Below, piece after piece: positions 32,788 to 40,966 of a DNA stretch of 64,000 bases. How positions within the stretch are numbered: position 1 is the stretch's first letter; each line of letters starts with the position of its first letter. The stretch is taken from contig WBUL01000001.1 of NCBI GenBank assembly GCA_008933735.1, positions 154,057-218,056 on the forward strand, in the 5' to 3' direction. This stretch comes from Anaerolineae bacterium. GTDB taxonomy: Bacteria > Chloroflexota > Anaerolineae > Aggregatilineales > J027. Under the pieces are notes generated by a model. That model did no database searches and was not told the DNA's origin. It was given only the letters and a program-made list of their open reading frames with translations. Made by a program: the position numbers and the translations under genes.

Positions 32788-33806
32788 TGCTTCACCTGGA
32801 ACATATTCTCAAAACTTACGACCACACCCCTGTACTCAAAGGTGTCTCTCTTGAGATCGCCCCCGGTGAAATTGTCTGCCTGCTGGGGCCAAGCGGCTGT
32901 GGCAAGACCACCCTGCTTCGCATCATCGCCGGACTGGAAACTGCCGATTCGGGTACGGTCATGCTCAACGGGGAAGACATTACACATGTGCCAGTACACC
33001 AGCGTGATTTCGGGCTGATGTTCCAGGATTTTGCCCTGTTCCCTCATATGAATGTTGAAAAAAATGTCGCATTTGGGCTGGAAATGCAGCACAAATCCCG
33101 GCAGGATACCCGAAAACGGGTTGATGAGGTGCTGGGTCTGGTCGGGCTAGCCCCGTTCAAAAATCGCCCTGTCACCGAGCTTTCTGGAGGGGAACAGCAG
33201 CGCGTTGCTCTTGCCCGCAGCCTCGCCCCAAATCCGCGTGTCTTGATGCTGGATGAGCCTTTGGGATCACTGGACGCCGCCCTGCGCGAAAGACTGTCGG
33301 TTGATTTACGCGACATCCTCAAGGCAGCGAACGTCACCGCAATTTATGTTACTCACGATCAACAGGAAGCCTTCGCCATCGCAGATCGGATCGCCGTGAT
33401 GAACGCCGGACAAATTGAGCAGATTGCGCCGCCAGAACAACTTTATCTCTGCCCTGGAACGGTATTTGTAGCGCGGTTTTTGGGATTGGAGAATGTGATA
33501 CCTGTCGATACCGTTACACAAACAGACAGCAGATATGTTGCCCACACGGTGCTGGGAAATTTTCTGATTGACCGCCCTGCCCGGCATATCTTGCTGCACC
33601 CTGTCTACGCCAGTCTTGTTTCTGAAGAAATCGAAGGCGCGATTCCGGTCAAACTGGTCAAAAAAGTCTTTCAGGGCAGCCAGTATGAACTGACCTTGCA
33701 GCATGAAAGTGGTATCTTATTGGTTGTGCTGCAAAAAACGCGAAACCTTTCTCTGCGTAGTGATATGCGGCTTCACATCGACCCAAAGGGTATTATTCCA
33801 CTTTAG
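32787..33806 (+). CDS. thiQ: Thiamine ABC transporter ATPase with C-terminal regulatory domain
   Basis: 339 residues. Walker A GPSGCGKTT, Q-loop FQDFALFPHMNVEKNV, signature LSGGEQQRVALARSLA, Walker B LMLDEPLGSLDA and switch His in VTHDQQEAFAI. Enteric ThiQ is about 230 residues. This one has about 105 extra C-terminal residues with a TOBE-like beta pattern (GLENVIPVDTV, HPVYASLV, VKLVKKVFQGSQYELTL), as in PotA/FbpC/CysA ATPases. Position after thiBP and the riboswitch supports the thiamine role. It is convergent with the FGE-like gene, overlapping by 4 bp. Confidence 0.9.
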   Translation: MLHLEHILKTYDHTPVLKGVSLEIAPGEIVCLLGPSGCGKTTLLRIIAGLETADSGTVMLNGEDITHVPVHQRDFGLMFQDFALFPHMNVEKNVAFGLEMQHKSRQDTRKRVDEVLGLVGLAPFKNRPVTELSGGEQQRVALARSLAPNPRVLMLDEPLGSLDAALRERLSVDLRDILKAANVTAIYVTHDQQEAFAIADRIAVMNAGQIEQIAPPEQLYLCPGTVFVARFLGLENVIPVDTVTQTDSRYVAHTVLGNFLIDRPARHILLHPVYASLVSEEIEGAIPVKLVKKVFQGSQYELTLQHESGILLVVLQKTRNLSLRSDMRLHIDPKGIIPL

Positions 33807-34579
33807 GCATCTCGCGCACAGCGAAACCCGATAAACCAGTCTCGCTCGCCCGGTTCGCGGCGAAATCGTTTGGCGGCGCTGGGGCCATAATCAATATAAC
33901 TGCCTAACCCTCCCCGGTAGACACGGCGGTTGGTGGAGTCATTTTGGTTTTCGCGCCCGTCGTTTTCATCGTAAGGATAAGGACGGTAGAGGCTGCTAAC
34001 CCATTCCCATACATTCCCGGCCATATCATACGCTCCAACCCAGGAAACTCCATCTGGACGACTGCCCACATCAGCGGTCTGGTTGCCACTGTTGCGGTCA
34101 AAGACCAGGGCATCTTCCACCAGGTCGTCGCCCCAGGGATAAATCAAACTATCTGGCCCACGAGCGGCATATTCCCATTCTGCTTCCGTTGGCAAACGTG
34201 CACCTCGCTGTTCACAAAAATCACGGGCTTCAAACCACGTCAGATTTTCACGTGGGCGGTTATCGCCCTGGAAAGCACCCGCCGTACCAAACTGGATATT
34301 CGTGACTTCATAGCGGTCGATCCAGAAGGGATTATTAAAACAAATGGTGTGCTCCGGATGTTCATCACGCCGTCCATCTTCGTGTCCCATCGTGAAACAC
34401 CCGACCGGCACCAAGACCATTTCTACACCGTTAAAAGTGCGGATAACAGGTGTCCAGTCGGCATTACTAACAACAGGGGTTGGGGTCGGAGTCGGTGGCC
34501 CTTGGGCAATTGTTCCACAGGCGGCAAGAACCGGGGAGAGGAGAAAAAACAGGAGGATTTTTTTGTTCATAGGGCTCAT
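33803..34579 (-). CDS. Formylglycine-generating-enzyme-like (SUMF1) lipoprotein
   Basis: 258 residues. A lipobox (VLAAC) after the hydrophobic signal predicts a lipid-anchored, extracytoplasmic protein. The FGE-sulfatase fold is shown by VEMVLVPVGCFTMG, EVTNIQF, LPTEAEWEYAARG, YPWGDD, AYDMAGNVWEWVSS and GFRCARD. True FGE enzymes oxidise a sulfatase Cys, but most bacterial SUMF1 domains are sensory or binding modules; no sulfatase is in the window. The ATG overlaps the stop of the GT-C-like gene (TAATG); an in-frame ATG three codons later is equally plausible. Confidence 0.9.
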   Translation of the reverse strand: MSPMNKKILLFFLLSPVLAACGTIAQGPPTPTPTPVVSNADWTPVIRTFNGVEMVLVPVGCFTMGHEDGRRDEHPEHTICFNNPFWIDRYEVTNIQFGTAGAFQGDNRPRENLTWFEARDFCEQRGARLPTEAEWEYAARGPDSLIYPWGDDLVEDALVFDRNSGNQTADVGSRPDGVSWVGAYDMAGNVWEWVSSLYRPYPYDENDGRENQNDSTNRRVYRGGLGSYIDYGPSAAKRFRREPGERDWFIGFRCARDA

Positions 34580-36780
34580 TATTTTCGTTCAAACCGTATC
34601 CAGTCTACCGCAACCGCCAGTTTTCGCACATCGCCACTTTCCAGGACATCGGCAGGAACAACCCAGGCGTCATATTCCAGCACCAGAGTCAGGTTTTTGC
34701 CATGCCCAACCACCTCTGCCGGAAGGCTGAAAGTATAGGTATTCAGCGAATCAACGACAACTGCAACCTGTTCGTCCAATTTCGTGCCGTTGACGGATAA
34801 TTCAAGCGAGCGGTTTTCCCAGAAGGCCTGTGCGGAAACGGTCACCTGATACTCTCCTGGCGGCAGATCCAGGTACACCGAAGTTAAAGGGGTGTCGCCT
34901 GACCAGCGCAGCGTTAATCCAGCCACAGATTCCGCATAGTGCCAGCCCCAACCAATAAAACGCTGGTCGTCCGCGCTGCCAATATCCACCTGATAAACCC
35001 CTGCCTCAATTTCTGGCGGAATCCGTGACGGGCATCCAGCCGGGTGATAGGTGGTGCGGTAGACCAGCGCGTTACCTTCAATCCGCCAGGGACAAACCAG
35101 CTCCCGCAGAGAATTGAAGTAACCGATGATTTCTTCCGGCCTACCACTGTTAGCAATCACATAATCTTTGTGAAGCACAAAATACCCAATCGGCCAGCTA
35201 AAAATACGCTCGCGCATCTGTTCTGTCACAGTGTGTGCTTCCAGGGAACGGCGCTGCCCCAACCATGCCATCATCGGATCATCAAGATGTAGATACCAGT
35301 AATTTTCCAACGGGGCGCGGGCGATGAATCCGTTCACCATGCGCTTTTTGTGCGTCATCCCGTAAAACTGGAATTGGATTGCTCGCGGGTCACCCAACAG
35401 AACTTCCCCCGTCCCCGCGCCCGTAGGAATTTCGACAATCCCATAATCCCCATCTTCTTTGCCGATCTCCTCATAAAATTGGTAGGGATGCAGAAGAGGC
35501 TGCATAGGAGCCGTTTCAAACAGGCGCACATCGACAGCCAGCAGATAAAAAAGACTGCTCATCAGCGCCACCCGGGCCGCAGTTTGACGCGGTAATGTCC
35601 AGGTTTTGCCCACAAACACCATCGCGCAGATCACATACACCGGCCCTAAACGCCAGGGCATACGGAACATCCCATCGGTAATTTCGTACAGCCCGCGAAA
35701 CGGCATCGGAATTTCGTTTCCGGCAATTTTTACGGTTGGCCCCATTGCAAAAATTAAGGGCGGCAGCATTACCGCAAACCAGAACCATTTGCTGACCTCG
35801 CCTTTCATCTCTGGTACAGGCCGCGCAGTTCTTGAAGCAGCGGCGGCAAGACTGGATATGAGCACAACCAGTGTGACAAACCGTCCGGTGGTCGGAGTTG
35901 ACCAGTCCCACCAGGTTTTTGAGGTGGACAAGAAGCCTGCTGGAAACTCAATCCCCGGACGATCTTCCACCGGACTTGTCACTCGTGTTCCACTAAACTC
36001 CAGCATCCAGGGAAGCGGCCCCGCAAACCACAGCAGCAGCAGACAAACACTGACCGACAGCCCGCCTGCCAGGATCACACCGATTCGGTTCGATGCCCGC
36101 CATAAAGTCAGCAGCCCATATGGGATCAAGGCAAAAGCAACAAAAATCGGGAACTGCAAATCAGTCAGGCCAAGCCCCCAGAGTGCCGCCCCGTGCAGAC
36201 CTGCCCACACTGCCGCTGTCCGAAAACGCCGCGCCTCAATTTCCAGGACAATTCGCTTCCACAACAACAGATGGGCTGGCACCCAGAACCAGTCCATCAG
36301 ATTCAGATGTGTGTTGTAGTAGAAATAGCGCGAAATAGGCAGAATTTGCAGTGCCGCCCCGCCCAGAAGCGCCAGCCCAGGCACGATTCTCTCACTTCGC
36401 AGCAGCGTAAATGTCAAATAGCCGTTCAGCAGGCAGCCAATAAACAAAATGATATTAACTGCCGTCAACGTCCCAACGAGAGGCTCAAAAACCGCCCATA
36501 CAGGAAACCAGAACTGGGTCAGGGTATGGAAGCCATAATTGCTGACCGCCGGAAACATCACAAAATTGCTCTCAAACATTTCGATTCCTGGCGTGGTCAG
36601 TGAATAGCGCGTCCACCAGAAATTCCAGTTATAGGCGAAAAAATCGTATCCGGCGGTGTGCGTACCATTGAGGAAAATAATCTTGTGCAGCGTGATAAAG
36701 CTCAGCACACCATAAAACAGCAGGGCCAGCCCGTGCAGACGGTTGTTTTTACTCAAGAGGGTCAGTCCATTGAGGGGCAT
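34579..36780 (-). CDS. Large GT-C-like polytopic membrane protein with C-terminal beta domain (paralog 1)
   Basis: About 733 residues from ATG 36780. Ten or more hydrophobic helices fill the first 420 residues. Early loops carry FFAYNWNFWWTRYSL and SNYGFHTLTQFWFPVW, an arrangement like lipid-phosphosugar-dependent GT-C enzymes. The last 300 residues are extracytoplasmic: motifs LGQRRSLE, WPIGYFVLHKD, HPAGCPSRIPPEIE, GVYQVDIGSADD and a jelly-roll-like tail with SVYLDLPPGEYQV. It shares these in order with the protein at 42491-44668. Both are probably sugar-transferring membrane proteins (inference). It follows DUF362 with a 32-bp overlap; an ATG at 36843 and a TTG at 36756 are alternative starts. 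Confidence 0.78.
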   Translation of the reverse strand: MPLNGLTLLSKNNRLHGLALLFYGVLSFITLHKIIFLNGTHTAGYDFFAYNWNFWWTRYSLTTPGIEMFESNFVMFPAVSNYGFHTLTQFWFPVWAVFEPLVGTLTAVNIILFIGCLLNGYLTFTLLRSERIVPGLALLGGAALQILPISRYFYYNTHLNLMDWFWVPAHLLLWKRIVLEIEARRFRTAAVWAGLHGAALWGLGLTDLQFPIFVAFALIPYGLLTLWRASNRIGVILAGGLSVSVCLLLLWFAGPLPWMLEFSGTRVTSPVEDRPGIEFPAGFLSTSKTWWDWSTPTTGRFVTLVVLISSLAAAASRTARPVPEMKGEVSKWFWFAVMLPPLIFAMGPTVKIAGNEIPMPFRGLYEITDGMFRMPWRLGPVYVICAMVFVGKTWTLPRQTAARVALMSSLFYLLAVDVRLFETAPMQPLLHPYQFYEEIGKEDGDYGIVEIPTGAGTGEVLLGDPRAIQFQFYGMTHKKRMVNGFIARAPLENYWYLHLDDPMMAWLGQRRSLEAHTVTEQMRERIFSWPIGYFVLHKDYVIANSGRPEEIIGYFNSLRELVCPWRIEGNALVYRTTYHPAGCPSRIPPEIEAGVYQVDIGSADDQRFIGWGWHYAESVAGLTLRWSGDTPLTSVYLDLPPGEYQVTVSAQAFWENRSLELSVNGTKLDEQVAVVVDSLNTYTFSLPAEVVGHGKNLTLVLEYDAWVVPADVLESGDVRKLAVAVDWIRFERK

Positions 36781-37801
36781 ACGGAGAAGTCGCCAGCACT
36801 TTTTCCCTGATGCGGCGCCCATATGCCAGATCCCATAAATCATAATACCGCCGCGCCCCCCAGGTCATCAGGTTAAAAATGGGGGTATCAAAAATGAGCT
36901 TCCGCATAACCGAGGAGCGGAAAAGCACTTCTAGCCCCGACACGGCATTGTGATGAGCGCCTATAAACTGAGTCTGATGGTCGTAGACTGGCTCCCCCAT
37001 GACATGGATTTTTTCCGGATTTGCGGTACCAATACCATATTTTTCGCACAGCATCAAATGCTCAATCTGGCGTGGGTTGAAGCCCATAATCTGCGCGGCA
37101 GTCGCGTCCAGGGCAACGAGATCACCAGAGGCCAGCACCAATCCCATTTCTTTAGGAAAGCCGGATTTGGGGCCATTTCCTTCCAACCCGATTGTTGCAT
37201 CCATCACAGCGAATTTAGGCTGCAACAGCGTGTTCAAATCCACCAGGGCTTCGGACAGTACCGGATGAAAATTGTGCCGCAGCGTTTCAAGGCAGCCCCA
37301 TTGATTTTTAATGGCACCGGTGATGGTACTCTTATTATGAGTTTTCATAAGCGGAAGAGTCACGAGGTGGGTACGGGTCAAAATCTCAGGGATGTGAATA
37401 TTGTGCAGCACCAGGCGAGAAGAGTCCTTACTGCGAACAAACCGCCCTTTGGACATATTCACCCATTCAACACCATGCTTTTTACAGATTTCTAAAATTC
37501 GTGTTTTCCGCACCGCATCTTCAACATTGACAACTACCTGATCTGATTCGACCACATAGATTTCGCTGGCATACCCCTTCAGTGTCTGGATCACACCTTC
37601 CACCACCCAGGGAGCGCTAATCGCACCAGGGATAAGGATGTCCCAGCCCAGGTTTGGCTTAAGGGCAACAGCTTCGCCGCGTGGAATAAAAGATTGATAG
37701 CTGGCAAGCTCCATCGCCTCACGGACTTTTTCCTGAACCTGTTTGGCAGGAGCTTTCACAATACTGACTATCGCAAGTTTTTCGATGGCAGATGTCTGCA
37801 T
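36749..37801 (-). CDS. DUF362 domain protein
   Basis: 350 residues. LKPNLGWD, VVESDQV, LVTLPLMKTHNKSTITGAIKNQWGCL, FAVMDATIGLEGNGPKSG and LVALDATAAQIMGF follow the DUF362 pattern, an uncharacterised family often with ferredoxin domains. No Cx2Cx2C cluster is present here, so this is the ferredoxin-free form. The gene lies 46 bp after the FAD oxidoreductase and upstream of the GT-C-like gene in the same minus-strand operon. Confidence 0.88.
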   Translation of the reverse strand: MQTSAIEKLAIVSIVKAPAKQVQEKVREAMELASYQSFIPRGEAVALKPNLGWDILIPGAISAPWVVEGVIQTLKGYASEIYVVESDQVVVNVEDAVRKTRILEICKKHGVEWVNMSKGRFVRSKDSSRLVLHNIHIPEILTRTHLVTLPLMKTHNKSTITGAIKNQWGCLETLRHNFHPVLSEALVDLNTLLQPKFAVMDATIGLEGNGPKSGFPKEMGLVLASGDLVALDATAAQIMGFNPRQIEHLMLCEKYGIGTANPEKIHVMGEPVYDHQTQFIGAHHNAVSGLEVLFRSSVMRKLIFDTPIFNLMTWGARRYYDLWDLAYGRRIREKVLATSPYAPQWTDPLE

Positions 37802-37847
37802 AATTTTTATCCACCTTGAGCAGAAAGCACAGCGCGTGCCCCTGCTC

Positions 37848-39158
37848 CTACCTCCGTTTTTCGTTTATTAACTTTGCCACCGTTCGACCTACCCGAATTG
37901 CAGCACTGATAGTGCGGTCTTCGGGATAAAACTGGGTCGAATCTGTGACATATAAACCTCTGGTAGGTGTCTCATATTCCGGTACAAGGTCGACAAAATG
38001 TGTGTGGCAAATCGCCTGCGCGTAACGGGCACGGAACACCTGGTACGACTTAACCCAGTGATCATCAAAGTCCGGGTTAATCATTTTCAGCATTGTGGAA
38101 TATTCTTTATACAGATAATCGGCGTCAAATTCGTAGCGTGGATCCTCTGGGCGCAGGTAATAGGGGATATACAGGACATGCACATTTTTTTCTCGTACAT
38201 GCCGGTTTAACTGCGAGTATTCGATAAACCCGTTGAATGAAATTTCCGGATCGTTCACATTCGTCCAGAAAGCCTCGCTGATCGGGCGGTCAAGATGAAG
38301 AAGCATACACACCACCCCGATATATTCAACGTTATCGATCTTTTCCTTAAAACGGGCGTCTACGTTCGGTGCCATCTTGCTCAGAATCGGCAGCGCGACG
38401 GTAGATACCACCTGATCTGCCTGCAAAATTTCCCCGTTTTTGAGGCGTACCCCGTTCACCTGCCCCTGATCGATAAGAATTTCTTCCACAACAACACTGC
38501 CACACAGCGTTACATTCGGTTGTTTTTCCAGAAATTCAACCAGCGCATTCGTGACAGTATCAGTGCCGTATTCCAGATAGCCAAGATAATCCTGCCCAAT
38601 CAGCCCCTTGCGGGAGGTTGCCACACGGTTGATTCTATGCCAGATCCATGCAGCGGAAATCTTGTCGTGGTAATCGCCGAATTTGACACCGAGCAGAGGA
38701 TGCCAGATCACGTAGTAAGCTTCCTTGCCAACTTTGTCCATCAGCCACGCACGTGCCGGGATTTTATCCAGGTCGCTCCAATCCTTGCGGAAACGTGAAG
38801 CCAGAACATGCAGGCCAAATCGAAGGCGCTGAAGCGGGGGCACGGGTTTGAAGGTCAACAGATGGTGTGGGCGGCTGAACTGGTACATCCGCCCGTTGTA
38901 AAAAAACTGCGTGCGCGAAATTTCCCAGTGCAGATACTGGCTCAGACCAAGCTCACCAATCAGTTGAATCAGGTCGTGGTCAGCCCGGCAAATAAAGTGA
39001 TAAAACCGTTCGATATGAATTCCTTCGAGCGGAATTGTGCTGGCAAGACCACCAAATCGGGGGGCAGATTCAAGGACGGTTACTTTTTCTCCTGCACGAG
39101 CCAGATCATAGGCAGCCGCGAGTCCGGCAAGCCCGCCGCCGATAACAATTGTCGCCAT
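37848..39158 (-). CDS. NAD(P)/FAD-dependent oxidoreductase, protoporphyrinogen-oxidase/amine-oxidase-like
   Basis: About 436 residues. The dinucleotide-binding motif VIGGGLAGLAAAYDLARAGEKVTVLES (residues 5-30) is followed by RFGGLAST, the typical FAD motif of the amine-oxidase/desaturase/PPOX superfamily. The C-terminal TRGLYVTDSTQFYPEDRTISAAIRVGRTVA closes the FAD site. No membrane segment is visible. Homologues beside glycosyltransferases often act in sugar-nucleotide or lipid-sugar chemistry, such as UDP-galactopyranose mutase-like proteins; the substrate here is open. ATG 39158 was chosen because MATIVIGGG begins the fold directly. Confidence 0.87.
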   Translation of the reverse strand: MATIVIGGGLAGLAAAYDLARAGEKVTVLESAPRFGGLASTIPLEGIHIERFYHFICRADHDLIQLIGELGLSQYLHWEISRTQFFYNGRMYQFSRPHHLLTFKPVPPLQRLRFGLHVLASRFRKDWSDLDKIPARAWLMDKVGKEAYYVIWHPLLGVKFGDYHDKISAAWIWHRINRVATSRKGLIGQDYLGYLEYGTDTVTNALVEFLEKQPNVTLCGSVVVEEILIDQGQVNGVRLKNGEILQADQVVSTVALPILSKMAPNVDARFKEKIDNVEYIGVVCMLLHLDRPISEAFWTNVNDPEISFNGFIEYSQLNRHVREKNVHVLYIPYYLRPEDPRYEFDADYLYKEYSTMLKMINPDFDDHWVKSYQVFRARYAQAICHTHFVDLVPEYETPTRGLYVTDSTQFYPEDRTISAAIRVGRTVAKLINEKRR

Positions 39159-39210
39159 AAATATCATTCCTACAAACGCGGAAAATTATAGCAGAAGTGG
39201 CAAGAGGAAA

Positions 39211-39225
39211 GGGGGGCAGCCCCCC
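39211..39225 (-). terminator. GC-only hairpin after the small secreted protein gene
   Basis: GGGGGG/CCCCCC with a 3-nt loop lies 6 nt beyond the stop of the upstream gene, followed on the minus strand by TTTCCTCTT. It probably terminates that transcript. Confidence 0.6.
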
Positions 39226-39230
39226 TGTGC

Positions 39231-39680
39231 TTAAGGCCTGTAACCCGATTCTTGAATCCGGTGGGCATCACCACTACTGAAAATCAGCACATCAATATTG
39301 CCTTCGTCATTAGGGCCAACATTCACCTGATAATCACCGTAACTGAGTTTATAAAGATAAATGTTTCTCCACTTGGCGATCAGCAGGTGCGCTTCAGGTT
39401 TTTCCGGCAGGCGATCCAGCGCTTCAGCGGTCACGTAAATGACCTGCCGCCCATTGCCTTTGGCATCGAGAGTCAAAATCTGGATGTCAAAGCCAGGGTA
39501 ATCGGCACGTGGAATGGCAAACACGGAATATTTGCCATAGCAGTTAATCGGCTGGATAGGGTCGTTGAAGCAGAAACAGGGCAAACAAGCATTCGCGGTT
39601 TTGACCGGACTCAATGCAAAAATTCCCAGAGCCAGGATTGATGCGACCAATGCCAAAAAGATGATTTTGCGTAACTGCAT
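39231..39680 (-). CDS. Small secreted protein of unknown function
   Basis: 149 residues from ATG 39680, which has GAGGAG upstream; a TTG at 39698 is the only earlier option. A clear signal peptide (QLRKIIFLALVASILALGIFAL) precedes a Cys-containing segment (ACLPCFCFNDPIQPINC) and a mixed alpha/beta domain of about 90 residues. The Cys cluster could bind metal or form disulfides outside the cell. Family not recognised. It precedes the FAD oxidoreductase on the same strand but a hairpin separates them. Confidence 0.7.
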   Translation of the reverse strand: MQLRKIIFLALVASILALGIFALSPVKTANACLPCFCFNDPIQPINCYGKYSVFAIPRADYPGFDIQILTLDAKGNGRQVIYVTAEALDRLPEKPEAHLLIAKWRNIYLYKLSYGDYQVNVGPNDEGNIDVLIFSSGDAHRIQESGYRP

Positions 39681-39820
39681 GTCGCTGATACTCCTCAAGA
39701 TAACCTCGAATTGTGATTATATATTCTGCTCGCTGGTCTGAGTATGAGCAAATTTCTCCGCAATGGAAAAACCACTCCGCATGATATACACTACGCCCGC
39801 TGAGAGCTGGAATTGCTGGA

Positions 39821-40966
39821 ATGCTTAGCCTCGTCATAAAACGGCTGGGAATGATGTTGTTTGGAATTATGATTGCCTGGATTATGGTCGAGGTGTTTTT
39901 GCGCGTTGGCTATGATGCCCTGCCCAGAGACGCTCAAAGCATTCTTCAGCATGTGCGGCGTGTGCCCTGGGACGAAGAAAAACTCGTGCCACCTTTCCCC
40001 TACATCCTGAGCCGTGAACATCAGGCAATGGTGGCGCCAGGTCATAAAAATTACCCGGTACACTGGGGCGATGCAAAATTTACCTTTGACACCATCAGCC
40101 TGTGGGATATGCCAGTTGGCTTCCGTACCCGCGAACCCCAGTGGCCTGTGCAGATTGTTGCGCTGGGGGATTCGTTTACGTTCTGCTGGACCGACTTTGA
40201 CGACTGCTGGGCGGAACGCCTCCATAATGATTACGGCTACAGTGTGATGAATCTGGGTGTTCCCGGTACGGGAACCCTTGCCCATCAAAGTCTGATTGAG
40301 CCCTATGTGAAACCGCTTGAACCAAAGGTTATCATCTGGCAGTGGTATGGCAATGACTTTAAAGACGATTATGACCTGGACAAGATGCGTGGTAATGTCC
40401 AGCCCCTGCCTGAACCTCCGCAGCCCGAAACTTCTCCTGATTACGGCACATTCGCCGAATACTCCACGGTCTATCGCTTGATTCGGGACTGGTGGTACAA
40501 ACAAGACCATCCGGTAGACGATCATGGATTTGTAACAACGGTTAATGGACGACAGGTCTTTTTTACAGATGAGCTGGGCGCGAACGATTTTGGCTACGCC
40601 TCTGTTGAGCATGGCTGGCAGCGTGGGATAGCGACCCTGCTTGAAGTCCAGCAGCTTGCCCAGGAAGAGCTCGATGCTGAGATCGTGATTTTAATCATCC
40701 CAACAAAAGAAGAAATTTATGCCCCGGAAGAACTGGATGACGATTTTCTCCGGAAAATGAGCGAAGGCAGGCTACGTTTACGCTCAATTTGTGAAGAAAA
40801 TCACTGGCACTGCGTGGATATGTTTGATACCTTTCAGGAGGCGGTAAAATCCGGCAAAACGGTTTACCATGCTTTCGATTTTCATCTCGATGCGAGTGGT
40901 AACCAACTGGTTGCCGAAGCACTGGCACAGTATTTGAAAGCGCATGAGGACATCAACTTTGAATAG
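39821..40966 (+). CDS. Membrane-anchored SGNH/GDSL-family hydrolase or acyltransferase
   Basis: 381 residues. An N-terminal membrane helix (about 6-26) places the rest outside. SGNH motifs are in order: block I GDSFTF near 114 (nucleophile Ser), GxxN-like block WYGNDF near 178, and the C-terminal DFHLDASGN with Asp-His. Such proteins deacylate or transfer acetyl groups on exopolysaccharides and glycans, as in AlgX/AlgJ/PatB systems. The end of the gene overlaps the cytochrome/sugar dehydrogenase gene. It lies beside a surface-sugar region, which supports a role in glycan modification (inference). Confidence 0.85.
   Translation: MLSLVIKRLGMMLFGIMIAWIMVEVFLRVGYDALPRDAQSILQHVRRVPWDEEKLVPPFPYILSREHQAMVAPGHKNYPVHWGDAKFTFDTISLWDMPVGFRTREPQWPVQIVALGDSFTFCWTDFDDCWAERLHNDYGYSVMNLGVPGTGTLAHQSLIEPYVKPLEPKVIIWQWYGNDFKDDYDLDKMRGNVQPLPEPPQPETSPDYGTFAEYSTVYRLIRDWWYKQDHPVDDHGFVTTVNGRQVFFTDELGANDFGYASVEHGWQRGIATLLEVQQLAQEELDAEIVILIIPTKEEIYAPEELDDDFLRKMSEGRLRLRSICEENHWHCVDMFDTFQEAVKSGKTVYHAFDFHLDASGNQLVAEALAQYLKAHEDINFE

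Noticed and set aside
39791-40612. A 273-codon minus-strand open frame opposite the SGNH gene
   Set aside because: No motifs, and the plus-strand frame carries the full SGNH signature.
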